Shown here piece after piece: positions 1 through 11,377 of a stretch of 64,000 nucleotides of DNA. The notes beneath the pieces were generated by a model. That model did no database searches. It was not told where the DNA came from and saw nothing but the letters and a program-made list of their open reading frames with translations. The first letter of the stretch is position 1, and every line of letters begins with the position of its first letter. Source of the DNA: Toxonevra muliebris. Lineage: Eukaryota; Arthropoda; Insecta; Diptera; Pallopteridae. The stretch lies in contig OY829329.1 in NCBI GenBank assembly GCA_963691655.1, positions 13,840,708 through 13,904,707 of the forward strand, written 5' to 3'. Both the position numbers and the translations under genes were made by a program.

Positions 1-1133
1 GAAAACTCTAATTTTTGGCTTTGATACAGACCGCGAAGAAAGACCAGTTCGGGGCGCGTTAGAAGGAAAAAACGTAAAAATAATGTAAGAGTTGTGGTAT
101 ACGTATGTAACTGTGGATCTACTATAACCTAACCTAACATATGATATGTTAATAGTTTGTGCTATATCTTGGTTGTACTCGTATCATTGATGCCGATCAA
201 AGCTTGAAATCCGACATAAGCAAGCGATCAACGAAGCCAAGCGGCAATATTTTTTTTTTTGGCTCGAAAGTTCCTCTTTCTAAACAGTTTCCCCGACAGG
301 TTGCAGTTGGCCAATGTCACAACCGGGGAACTGCAAGTATTCGGCAAATCGTTGCCTGCGTTGTATTCTTCGCAATTTACTGATGCTAAACGAAATGCGG
401 AATGAAGAGCGGAAGAGGAACCAGAAAGGTTATTACAAAGATTATTTATTTTGAAAAGATCATACGTTTGAAAAAGAAACAAATAGTAACATTGTACATC
501 TGTACGATTTCACAAGGTGGGATCCACCTGGCAGGCCTACAAGAAAGTTCGACTCATAGGGCATGAAAAAAAACGTTGGGTCGGACATAAGATCAATTGA
601 ATGAAGTTGAACTTAGCAAAAAGGCATTACTTCCTTGGAGAATAGACATAGCTCTGCTAGAATCCTTAAGGTTCCTGCCTTCCAAGTGCTTCAGACAAAC
701 CCCTGCTTAGAACCTGCTTGAAAGTGAACTCTGCCAATTATACCAGCAATTTTATAAGCCGTAAAATACCTAATCGAGTCAGAATCAAATGTGCTATGCT
801 CCATTCACCATGAGTTAAAAATTCAAGTATGTAAGCGCTTATAAAATGAGAAAATTGAATACCTCAAAACGCTCCTGTTCTCATCACCGCCGCACGGCAC
901 AACTGTTGAAAGCTTTAAATCAAAAATTTCACCATAAATCCGTCACACATTGTATGCCAAGCCACATCACTTATATGTCACACTCAATGCACGCAACATT
1001 TTCTTTCTATAAGAGATAGTTGGCGATGATGATGATGAAAATAATAACGATGACAGGAAAATATACCCAAAAACTTTTCCTTGCCACACTCACTTACTTT
1101 ATCTATCAGCAATGCATATCTTTCAACTATATA
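1..1133. other. Noncoding flank with possible LINE tail
   Basis: I see no convincing gene here. The short open frames begin and end at random positions and overlap each other on both strands. A plus-strand run of AACCT units near 124-137 resembles the 3' terminus of the LINE family found elsewhere in this window, so a LINE may end at about 137. A GAT trinucleotide run lies near 1024-1037. Confidence 0.4.
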
Positions 1134-1365
1134 TACAGCTGTGGACATAAGTGTTAGAACGATGTTATAGTGTTGGGAAACAATTAAATTTATTCAGTCA
1201 ATAATTCAAATGATTGGCTACGAGAAAACTCGCTTTGTCTTTGTTTAGCTGTTACCAGTGGCTTCTTTCGGGATACTCAGCCACGCAAACCCATTTCAGC
1301 TAATCGCCGCCGAACAGTTCCACATGACAGTTCTACATCGTGTGCCTCCCGAATTTCGCGATTTA

Positions 1366-2655
1366 TTGGGAGTATGAATGTATAAACTCGTATTTTTTTT
1401 TCGTAATTTGCACATTTATTGTGAAAAAGTAATTATAAATTTATTCTTTAAAGTATTGTCCATCGTTAGCCACAACCTTTTCCAATCTTTCTGGTAGCAT
1501 ACGGATTCCGCGTCGAAAGAACTCCTCATCTTTTGAGGCTATCCAAGAATCGACCCATTTTTTGAGTTCTTCGAAAGAACGGAAGTGCTGTTCAGCCAGG
1601 CCATGTGTCATCGATTGGAACAAGTGGTAATCAGAAGGAGCAATGTCTGGAGAATACGGCGGGTGGGGTAGCACTTCCCATTTCAGCGTTTCCAAGTATA
1701 TTTTTACTTGCCTTGCAACATGCGGCCGAGCATTGTCGTGCTGAAAAATAACTTCGTCGTGTCTATTCTCATATTTTAGCCTCTTATCCTTTAATGCTCG
1801 GCTCAAATGCATCAATTGTAGTCGGTGGCGGTCGCCAGTGATCGTTTCATTCGGTTTCAACAGCTCATAATACACGACACCTTTCATATCCCACCAAATA
1901 CACAGCATGAGCTTGGATCCATGGATATTCGGCTTTGCCGTTGATGTTGATGCATGTCCGGGCGGTCCCCATAATTTTTTACGCTTTCGGTGATCGTAAC
2001 GTATCCACTTTTCATCGCCAGTCACAATACGATGCAGAAAACCCTTTCTTTTTTGTCGTTCAATCAGCAGTTCACATGTGAAAAACCGTCGTTCGACGTC
2101 TCTCGGCTTCAATACGTACGGCACCCAATTTCCTTGCTTTTGAATCATTCCCAACACTTTTAATCGTTTAGAAATGGTTGATTAATCAACTCCTAAAGAT
2201 TCTACATGTTCTTGTTGCATTTGACATGAATCTTCTTCGAGTAATGCCTTCAATTCTTCATCTTCGAACTTTTTCGGGCCGCCTGAACTTTCCCTGTCTT
2301 CAACATCAAAATCACCACTTTTGAAACGGGCATACCACACCGGACACATTCTAACGTCTATAGCACAGTCAGGATAAGCTTCAGTGAGTAAACGATGTGC
2401 TTCAGTTGCGTTTTTCTTTAAATGGAAGAAGCAACTTAAAACTTCCCGCTAATGTTGTTTTGTTGGCACGAAATTCGACATTTTCAGCTATAGTAAAACA
2501 CTTTTGTAAAATTATGAAAATTATTTGACAGATCAATTCTTATAGTATTTTTGGCGCTCTTCGAGATAGAATAGCTGTCAAAGTCAAAAAAATGGCGCGT
2601 GACATGAAGACATGAAGTTAGTCACAATTACGAGTTTATACATTCATACTCCCAA
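1366..2655 (-). mobile_element. Near-complete mariner element inserted into the Tc1 remnant
   Basis: The ends at 1366 and 2655 are inverted repeats: TTGGGAGTATGAATGTATAA on the left and its reverse complement on the right, about 27 matching bases with the last few diverging. TA flanks both ends (1364-1365 and 2656-2657). The 1,290-bp length is the usual size of a full mariner. One transposase frame fills the element on the minus strand. The ends and length are intact, so this copy is young compared with the other mariner relics at 24.7-26.3 kb. Confidence 0.93.
1441..2481 (-). pseudogene. Mariner (D,D34D) transposase with two premature stops
   Basis: This frame would encode about 346 residues, the normal mariner transposase length. 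It starts at the ATG at 2479-2481 and ends at the TAA at 1441-1443. The C-terminal 238 residues (below 2157) are uninterrupted and show the catalytic landmarks in order: TGDEKW (first Asp), HDNARPH (second Asp) and YSPDIAPSDYHLF (third Asp), with 34 residues between the second and third. A WVPYVL motif near 2120 matches the WVPHEL linker of mariners. Two in-frame stops break the N-terminal DNA-binding part: TAG at 2449-2451 and TAA at 2182-2184. No frameshift is visible. All three catalytic aspartates survive, so the loss of function is recent and confined to the helix-turn-helix half. The subfamily was not determined. Confidence 0.92.
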
Positions 2656-2886
2656 TATATCCGTCGAACTCTTCCTGGAATCAAAATCAGAAATTCTTAT
2701 AATTACTCTTACACTTATGTCCGACTAAAATTTTTCACTTCCGTAGAATTTTTTCATAATTACTCAGTCGAAAAATTTTCCAAATTAAACAGCAACGCTT
2801 TGTTCTCAAAATTCAACATTCAACGAATAAAATTTGCAAAAAGCAATGTGAACTATGTCGACCTCACATTTATGTCCACAGCTGTA

Positions 2887-3428
2887 CCTTCATAGTATAT
2901 ATTCTTTTAATGAAAACAAAATAAAAAGGAATTAATATATTTTGTGACGTATACAGTGCACAATACATACGTATATTTTTATACACACACATTTAAATAT
3001 TTATGCACACACACACAAAATATATGTAGAATTATGTATGGGTATTTGTAAAAAAAAGGTATGCAAATATATTATACCAGTGAGGAAGTTGCAAAAAATG
3101 ATGAGGATGTCATTACTGATATTTATAATGAGACTTTCGAAAACATAGTCATATAAGAAATCACTGGATTTTTTCTAAACCTGAGTTATGTCTCTTCGTA
3201 TCTTTGTTCTTGGCTTAACACAAATTTTGAATGAATGAAAATGATTTGTCATCAATGTTGGTTTTTTTTATTAAGCTTGACCGATATCTTCTATCCAAGT
3301 TGATGCTGATGATATTTCCTATAGGGTAAATGTTGAAAGAATTCTTTATTTTACGTAAACAACATCAACACAGCACACACATCACTGTCTACCAACTCAT
3401 TGTCAGTCATCAGTTAAGTTGAGATGAT
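2887..3428. other. AT-rich noncoding spacer
   Basis: This stretch holds CA/TA-rich simple sequence near 2960-3030. A short open stretch around 3080-3160 has no recognisable domain. No gene is supported. Confidence 0.4.
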
Positions 3429-5604
3429 CAGTGGCGGATCTAGAGGGAAGTCTATGGGGTCGCAGATACAACTGAACTATCAGTGTTAGTTTATAGATGA
3501 CCTACTTTCAAGAGGCTTTCCGGGCTTTTGGTTTCCGGTTTGCTTTTATTATGTTTTTCGGTATGATTTTATATCTGGGTCTTAGGTGTCAGTTTTGGTC
3601 TCACTTTTGATTTGATTTTTAATCTGATCTGAATTTTGATATAAATTTTTGGCAAAATTTCGGTTGCAATTGGGTTTGAGTTTTTATCTGAGTTTTAATC
3701 TGCAGCTTGAAATTTTGGTTTACTTTTACTTTGAGATTCGGTCTAAATTTTGGACTCCTTTTGGTCGGAATTTTTTACTGAATTTTGGTTTGAATTTGGT
3801 ATCCAGTTGCTCTGAATTTTGATCTTAGTTTTGTTTGAATTTGAACTAAAGCCGCTCTACTTTCTGTCTTGATCTAAATTTTAGTTTGAATTTGGTCTCT
3901 TTTTGGTCTAAATTTTAAGTTGAATTTTGGTTCGAATTTGGGCTAACATTGGTCCCCTTTCGGTCTGAATTTTGGATTTTAGTTTAGTTTGATTTTGATC
4001 TAATGTGCTCTACTTTCGACCTGGATTTATTCTCCTTTGGGTCTCAATTTAGGACTGAATTTCAGTCTGAACTTGGTTTGATTTTTTACCCGAGTTCAAG
4101 TTTGATTGGTGGCTTCGATATGGTTCCAATTTTGATCCGAGTTTTAGTTTAATTTTTAGGCACCTTTTGCTTTGATTTTTGACGCTAGTTTGTTTTGAAT
4201 TTTGGTTAGAATTTTGGTCTCATTTTGCTCTGAGTTTTGATTGGAGTTCAAGCCGGAATTTTGGACCTGACTTTAGATTTTTTATGTTATTTTCGACTGA
4301 TTTTGGTTTAAAAATTGGTCTGTGTTTCGATTTGAATTTCGTTCTGAATTTAGTTTTAATTTTGGTCAAAGCTTTGATCTGTACCTGTTATCCTATCGAT
4401 CTTAACTATCGATCGAATTTTGTTACAATTTTATCTGAGTTCTAGATTGAATTTTCATTTGAAGTTTGGACTAAATTTTGGTCTGAATTTGTTCTGGTTT
4501 TGGTTTGAGTTTCAACAGAATTTTGGGCTAAACTTTGGTCTGATTTTGGTTTGAATTGTGGTCTGATTTTTTTGGCCTAAATTTTTCCCTGAGTTTTAGT
4601 CAAAATTTACTTTCTTTTGGTGCGAGTTGTGCTCTTAAAACTCGATCCTAATTTGGTTTGAGTTTTGATCTGCTTCTTGCTCTGATTTTTTAATTAATTT
4701 TTGGATTCGATTTGGTTTCATTTAAAGTCCGAGTTTTGGTTTGACTTTTGGGCTGCTTTTGCTCTGAATTTTGTTGTTAATTTGGTCTGAATTTTGGAAT
4801 CAATTTTGCCTAAATTTTGAATTTAATTTCCTTCTAGTCTGATCTCTTTGGTTTGAGTTTTAATCTGAACTTTCTTCCTCTCCTTTTGGTCTAAGTTTTA
4901 GTCAGAGTTATGTTAAAATTTTGGTCTGAATTCCGATCCAAATTTTTGACTAAATTTTTATCTGAATTTGCTCTGCTTTTGATTTGAATTTAGATCTGAA
5001 GTTTGGACTGAAGTTTGATATAAATTTGCTTTTTTTTATCTGTATTTTAATTGAACTTTGAATAGAATTTTAGTCTAAGTTATAGTCTGAATTTCGAGTG
5101 AATTTTAGGACAAATTTTTGATTAAATTTTTGGGTCCGAGTTGATTTTGGCCTGATTTTGGTTTGCTTGAATTTTGATCTGATTGAGGTTGGATTTTGGG
5201 TTTATGTTTTGGTTTGAATTGGCGCTCCTTTTAATCTGTATTCGGTTTCAACTTGGTTGGAAATAGCTCACCTTTCAGTCTGTGTATTAGTTTGAATTTT
5301 AAACTGAATTTGATTTGAATTTTGATGAGAATTTGATAAGATCCAAGATTTGGTCCGAATTTTGGTTTGATTTTTAGGCTGAGTTAGGATTTTTGCGCTG
5401 AGTTTTGGTATGATTTTTGTATGAAATCGGTGTGAGATTTTGGTATAAATTCGTCCGCGTTTTGATGTGATTTTACTCTGAACTTTGATCTGCTGTTGAT
5501 TTGAAATTTACTCCGAATTTAGGTTTGAATTTTACTATGGATGTTAGTCCCATAAATTAGCAAGATCAGTCTACCGCAAAACCCAACTTCTGAATCCGCC
5601 CCTG
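3429..5604. repeat. 2.2-kb degenerate GGTCTGAATTT array with hAT-like ends
   Basis: From about 3480 to 5540 nearly all of the plus strand is built from variants of TTTTGGTCTGAATTTTGGTT, roughly 13-18 bp per unit and never perfectly tandem. Variants exchange GGT/GAT and CTGA/TTGA. The tract is bounded by similar sequences in opposite orientation: CAGTGGCGGATCTAGAGGG at 3429 and CTGAATCCGCCCCTG ending at 5604. These look like hAT-type terminal inverted repeats. The flanking octamers (GAGATGAT and GAGACAAC) agree at only 5 of 8 positions, so a target duplication is not established. The open frame at 4179-4445 is an artefact of the repeat. Two further tracts of the same repeat lie at 48.2-48.8 kb and, inverted, at 53.9-54.2 kb. 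Confidence 0.75.
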
Positions 5605-5612
5605 GAGACAAC

Positions 5613-8600
5613 TTGCAAAAGTTATTACCCACCCGCATGCAAGGCAACGTACACGCATACATTGTATATATCTGAGTATGTTGCAACGCAGAGCAAAACA
5701 ACAAACTTCCCGAGAAATAAACAAACAAACAAACAACAAATTATTACCGTCATCATCATCAGCAACTGTAGCCGTAGTTGCAGTATGTAGTAGAGAAATA
5801 GAAGGAAAAATCATAGTCGTTTGTAGTGGCAGTAGTGGAAATATGCCAACACCAACAGAAACAGCAGCCGGATATTGCATTAGTCACGTCAGTCTCTGAA
5901 ACGGCAACGAATATATACCGCAAGTAACTAAACTAACAACTGCTGCTGCCACATACAACTATAAAAATGAGAATCCACCAGCAAATAGCAATACTAGAAA
6001 CAGCAACAACTACTTACTCACGTTGAAATGGATGAAAAGGCAAAGCAACGCAACGGCAACCAACAAATGCATTCCAATACTCTGAGGTTGTTGTTGTTGT
6101 TGCTGAGGTTGATATGTGCATGTGTGTATGTTTGTGTGTGTGTGCGATTTAAATTTATGCATGTATATGCATTGTGATGTATCGTTGTGTGCCATCAGTT
6201 GACAGCTTCCACATATACCATAGAAAGATGCATGCATGCAACAACAACACATCAACGCAACCAGAGCAGGAAGAATAGCAACAGCAGTTGACAATTTTAA
6301 CGTTCGGAGAAAAAAAATTTGCTTTGCAAATGCTGCAAACTTCTAGAGCCAGGAGATTTTTTTTTGATGACAGGATTTTTTTTTTTTTTTTGAGTATAGG
6401 GTGCTGACTGAATCTTGTGTAGGGAGCTGAATGAATTTGCACATTTACTCATACTCACTCATTTGCCTAGCTGTGGTTATTGCTGCTTCTATTGCATTCG
6501 ACCAAATGAACAACAAGGATTTAACAACAGCAACAACAACAACAATTTTTGAAGAATTTCGTATTTAGGAATTTTTTAATAAACCCTCAAAAAATAAAAT
6601 TGAAAATCTGCTACCACTTCTTTGCCAACAAAAAAGAAATAAATAAATTTTTATTTGCATAGAGCTTTAATATTGTTGCAGCATAGTACCTAACGTAGTA
6701 AGTACAAGTTTCTAGTATGTGTTGAGTGATGAAATCTTTTTGGTATTAGCAACTTTTACGTAGTCTGCTTGTAGCTAGTAGTAGTATTACTTTATATAGT
6801 AGGTATGTATATTTACTTATCTTAGATATACAACCTAAAGTGTACTAGAAATTTAATTGAAGTTTAGGAAATGCAAGTAGAAAAAAAAAAAAATATTTAT
6901 TTAAATTCTGTCAAAGTTTGTAAAGAAATATTTAGGATTAAATGTTGTAAAGTTTTCTGCAAAGATTTGTTTACTCAGCTGGTAAGTGCGTCGTTTGCTT
7001 CCTTCGAAAGGTTATAAATTAATGTGAAATATTCAAGCGCATGTAATAATGGGTAATAAAATTGTTTTTCTTTTCTTCTATTTTCGCAAATAATTATTCC
7101 AGGGTCAAATGTTGATCTATTTGCCCAGCATCGCCCACAATAAAACATCCATTTTGTTTTTTACAATTAATTTTTCTTATGCGACTTCGGATACATTAAA
7201 CGTTTTCGTCTCTCCCATTTGCGTAAAAACACAATCGGCAGAGCATCATTAAAAAAAAAACGAACTTGCTCTTTGGGTTTGCTACTTCTTTGTTTTCTTG
7301 ATCTCTCTTTTTCCCCCTTTCACCCCTTTCTCTTTTACAAAACCTAAGTTTTATACATGCATATTTGTACAAACAAAAATAAATGTGTAAATGCAAAGCA
7401 AATTGAAGTGAACACAAAAAGAAATGCAACCAAAATTTGTACAATTGCACTTCTTTTGTAATAAATACAATAACAATGTATGCGTTTACGAGTATACACG
7501 ATAGTTTTACAACGATTTCTCTCAGTTATTTTTGTGTTGTTTTTTTTTTTGTGGGCTCTCTTCTACCTTGCATGACGTAAAACTATATTCGAGTGAATAA
7601 CATCAAAGAAAACAAACTTGCTCTTTGGGTTTCTTGCCTTCATGATCTCTCTCTCTCTCTTACTTATCAAATAACACTCTCTTTTTCGGAGTTATTATTA
7701 TATATTGTCACCAGTGTTGCCATTGAGAAATTTCAAAAAGTTGCAAAAATAAAAGTGTCTCTGAGAATAAAAAAGTTTCATCACATTTTTTTAATGAAAA
7801 AAGCATCTATTTTATTTCACAACAGCTTACTTATACAAAAAATGTATTAAAAATAAAGAAAACAACAGTTGTCAAACATATGTATAAATAAATATGTAAT
7901 TATAAAAAATTAAAAAACAAACTAAAATAAATTAGATATTTTGGCCCGCAATCGCCTAGAATCGCTCTTATTCTGAATATATTTATTTTTTTTTTTGGTA
8001 TTTCATATATTTTTTATTATATTTAATCAAGGCGCTTTGATATTTTATAATATTCCGGAAGGAGCCTAAAAATAATATACAAAAAATTTTAAGTCTCAAC
8101 ATTTGCTAGGATTTTTGAAATAATCTAAAATTTTGCAAATTGTCAAAAAATCGTCACAAAGTCTTCGAACAGTTAACTCTTTCGCGGACAGACAAATTTT
8201 GCATGATCCACACGTGTTGCCAATTCTATATCTTCAGAATTGCTAAAAATATTCCTTTCAACAGCTTCTTCGATTTCTGCATATTTTATAAAAATTTATT
8301 TTTGAGGTTATAACCACCATATCCCAGTTATTATTCCAAACTCACGGCACGGGACAAGTCGGGTAATCCCATCTCGACGGCTTATACTGTCATGTTCCAG
8401 TTATAATTTCATCTTGATATCATGGGTTCGGACTTGTCCCAATAGCTCTGATAATGACGGAATATGCCGTCCTTTACCTAAGTTTTTACCTAAATTTGAT
8501 AGGATTTCCCGGCTTGCCCGCGAAAAAGTTAAAAAGGTTGCAAATTGCAACTTTAGTCTCATAAAGGCAACATTATTTGTTACGTCATTCAACTATTTCA

Positions 8601-10765
8601 TTTACGACGCACTCCGATTTACTTATGGTGGAAAAACAAAACTTTTGTTTTTCCCCTTCAGTAAATTGTGTAGAGCGAAATGATAAAAAACTATACCGAC
8701 CGTATTCTACTCCGAACAGAAATCAAAATCTAATTTTTAATATTTTGGTTAATTTGAATTGAAAACTTATTATTCCTACCGGAATTATAACTTTTAGAAT
8801 GGTAACGAAATAATTCGGAAAAGAACTTTTGCCTTTCACTTCGACTGGCATGTTTCTTTCAAAACAATTGGGTACATCTAACATCTGCTTGTAATTTTTA
8901 CGGTCAACCACTTTATGAAATGTTTACAATTGATTCAGGAAATTTTAATACGTATAAATTATATGAAAACAATTGGGCAGACATACAAACATGCGTACAT
9001 GTATAGTACATGAGTAGTACATGGGTACATCGAGTATTTTTATTTTTTCTGCATGCACAAGAAAAACTTTAACAAATTTAAATGCCTACAATTAGTAGTG
9101 AGACAGAGACCCACCGTAAATCAGAATTCATACAAAAAACAACAAGAACTCATTTTATTTTGCTCCAATGGAGCACAAGAATTCACAAACACATGCGACA
9201 ACTACTACACTCCAAGCACAAGCAAACGAACGCAAAACACATATGCATATGTAGGAACACATACACTCTCATATGCATAAACGAGGTGACGTGCACATAT
9301 ACAAATTGGTAAAAACAAAAAACAACAAAAACAAAAAAAAGAAGACAGAGAAGGAAAAAATAAAAATTTGCAAGCAGCAAACTCAAAAGCTCTTCAATGC
9401 AACAATAATCCTGGTAGTTGCAAAGTTTGCATGTAAACTGTGTTTACTTGCGCCCACTCAAACATGTGTGTATGTAGATGTATACGCATACGTATGCATA
9501 TGCATATATGTACATGAGTTTGTGTATGCGTGCATACACACTCCTATGTATGTACATAAATACTTTTCAAGTGCACATACTCACGTAGGCCAAAGTACAA
9601 AAACGGCGATGCTTGTGTTTAATTGCTGTGTGCATTTTACCACACACACACACACACGCATTCATACACAGCTGCAGCAATGTAACCTAAACCGCATGAG
9701 ACCAACAACCGTCATTCAACTCGATCCCTCCTCCCCCTAAACCCCAACCCACCCTCCTGAACAAGTCTTTTTCTCTCACTCCCACATAACCTGTTCACTC
9801 TTTACTCGTAATCTCACTCGCAGGCCTCTCTTTTTATAAGGATATAGATTTGTGTTGTTTTGCAGTAGCATATTCTCATTTTGTGCAACTTGGTACCTAC
9901 TACTCCTTTTTTTTTGTGTTTTCTATATATATAAATAGTATGAAAACTTTTTTCGTTAACCCCAAAGGCTAAAAACTGAACTGTTCCAAAGTTAAGGAGC
10001 GCGAAGGGGGGTATAACTTAACGACTGCAGCGGTGACAGTGCCGCCATGTCAGCATAATCGATGTCAAAGTTCGGAAAAATTTTATTGTTTATTTTATGC
10101 GCTTGCAATTGAATGAAGCATTCAAAAATTCCATCATCATGTGCATCTACTACTAAAGTGTAGAACATTTTTGGTAGGAATTAATTAAAATTTACTGGGA
10201 AACCAGTAAAGTAGCCACAAAATAGTAGCATAGGCCATAGTAACTAACCTATAAATACATATGTACGTGGATGGATACGAGTTCATAACTACATACATAC
10301 ACACATGTAGTAAAGGATTTGTGAATTAATTGAAACTCATACATTCATAGATTGTGAGATTGTTTATAATCTGTTGTAGCTTGTATGGTGTATGAAATTC
10401 TTTCATATGTGGCATGTAAGTGCACGAGTTTTAGTTTGAACTTTTGAAATATTTTCATTGAAAAATTTTTACTTACAATCAATGCAATTTAAATCCTTCA
10501 TCAGCTGAGATTTGCAAATTTTTTACCTTACCTTTTTCTTCAGTCCTTGGAATTAGGATTACAAGATATCAACCCAACAGAAATATTGAAAAAAAAAAAA
10601 TTAAAAAATTGCCTTATCTAAAAATCTCAATTGTCTTCTAAAGCCTGCTCAGTTGTTCTTCCCAATCCACACCCCGCCCCTTCCTATTTCTCCTTGCATC
10701 CGTCATTGCTAAAGACATGTTATATGCGGGGATTGAGAGGAAAGACAACTTAGGGTGAGAGAGCA
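5613..10765. other. Microsatellite-rich noncoding DNA
   Basis: No coding gene is supported over this 5-kb stretch. It holds CAACAG-type repeats (for example 5930-6010, 6088-6105 and 6525-6545), GT and CA runs (6125-6145 and 9642-9657), poly-T tracts (6358-6390 and 7540-7550) and a CT run near 7647-7660. A GGGACAAGTC at 8353-8362 and its reverse complement at 8430-8439 form a spaced inverted repeat. A CAGTGTTGCCA motif at about 7712 resembles a hAT terminus, but I found no partner. The longer open frames, such as 9273-9740, are runs of low-complexity codons. Confidence 0.5.
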
Positions 10766-10773
10766 CTGCAGAC

Positions 10774-11230
10774 CAGTGCTGTCGTTTTGAAAATTTTAAG
10801 GGGAGAATTTTTCCTTTCAAGAGGAGGATTTTGCTCTACAGGGGAGGAATTTTTCAAAATGTCTTACAAGTTTTCAAATAAGTATTACTTAGAATCTAGA
10901 GTATTAGATAATTGCAAACAGTTGCACTAATGTCAAAAATTACAAGCATTAACACAATTCAAGCAAAAACTTGTGGAAATGGAACACGAACTTTTGAATT
11001 TTGACAGTAATCCAGCGATAAATAAAGTAGAGCTAGTCATAGTAACAAATATTTTACAGACAGAAACTAAAATAACCCAACAGAAGATATTTAGTTTGAT
11101 TTACGTTTACGTTTATAACCAAAAATTCAAGAATATGAAATAGGTGGATTTTTTCCGATTGGGGAGGACAGGAGGATTGAGATTTGAGCGGAGTACGAAT
11201 ACTCCGATCGGAGTACCTTCGGCAGCACTG
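10774..11230. mobile_element. Non-autonomous hAT element, 457 bp
   Basis: The terminal inverted repeats are CAGTGCTGTCG on the left and, in reverse complement, CAGTGCTGCCG on the right, 10 of 11 matching. They are flanked by an exact 8-bp duplication, CTGCAGAC, at 10766-10773 and 11231-11238. Eight-base duplications and CAG-type ends are characteristic of hAT transposons. Both subterminal regions are enriched in a GGGGAGGA-type motif (10800-10850 and 11140-11180), as expected for transposase-binding repeats. No transposase frame is present, so the element would have depended on another copy for movement. Confidence 0.9.
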
Positions 11231-11377
11231 CTGCAGACACCAGCGCTCTCGCTTGCAATGCATATTTATTATTTGAACAAATTGAATTGTTATTGTTTCT
11301 CGTGTGTGCTCTCTTTCTCTCTCTCTCTCTCTATTATATTTACTTTCCACATACATATATATTTGTTTTGTACACAC

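Larger units (their letters stand above)
1205..2679 (-). pseudogene. Tc1-like transposase helix-turn-helix remnant, interrupted
   Basis: Reading the minus strand across the mariner insertion, the two flanks give one continuous frame. The part on the 2656-2679 side and the part on the 1205-1365 side together resemble the second helix-turn-helix of Tc1 transposases, with a TVRRRLAEMGLRG block followed by a stop and then SRKKPLVTAKQ. This is the region where Tc1 proteins usually carry the TVRR.L...GL.....RKKP pattern. No DDE catalytic domain is present anywhere in the element, so it cannot have encoded an active enzyme when the mariner landed. The mariner cut the frame at a TATA in the codons between the two halves. 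The family assignment is by motif recognition only. Confidence 0.7.
1136..2884 (-). mobile_element. Tc1-like element remnant with IR/DR-type ends, split by a mariner
   Basis: The two ends are matching terminal inverted repeats that begin CAGCTGTGGACATAA, at 1136 and in reverse complement ending at 2884. A TA dinucleotide flanks each end (1134-1135 and 2885-2886), the target duplication typical of the Tc1/mariner superfamily. A second, internal copy of the ACACTTATGTCC motif lies near 2708-2720, which suggests the doubled-repeat (IR/DR) layout known in some Tc1 elements. Once the inserted mariner (1366-2655) is set aside, only about 460 bp of Tc1 sequence remain, so the element had already lost most of its transposase. 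This is inferred from the sequence alone. Confidence 0.85.

Noticed and set aside
121..140. Telomere-like AACCT repeats
   Set aside because: The unit matches the insect TTAGG-type motif by chance. The other copies are attached to LINE 3' ends, and flies lack TTAGG telomeres.
7708..8230. hAT element starting CAGTGTTGCCA
   Set aside because: No inverted partner and no 8-bp duplication were found on the right.
9273..9740. 155-codon open stretch on the plus strand
   Set aside because: It is made from CA/TA microsatellite and lysine/cysteine runs, is open on the other strand as well, and has no domain.
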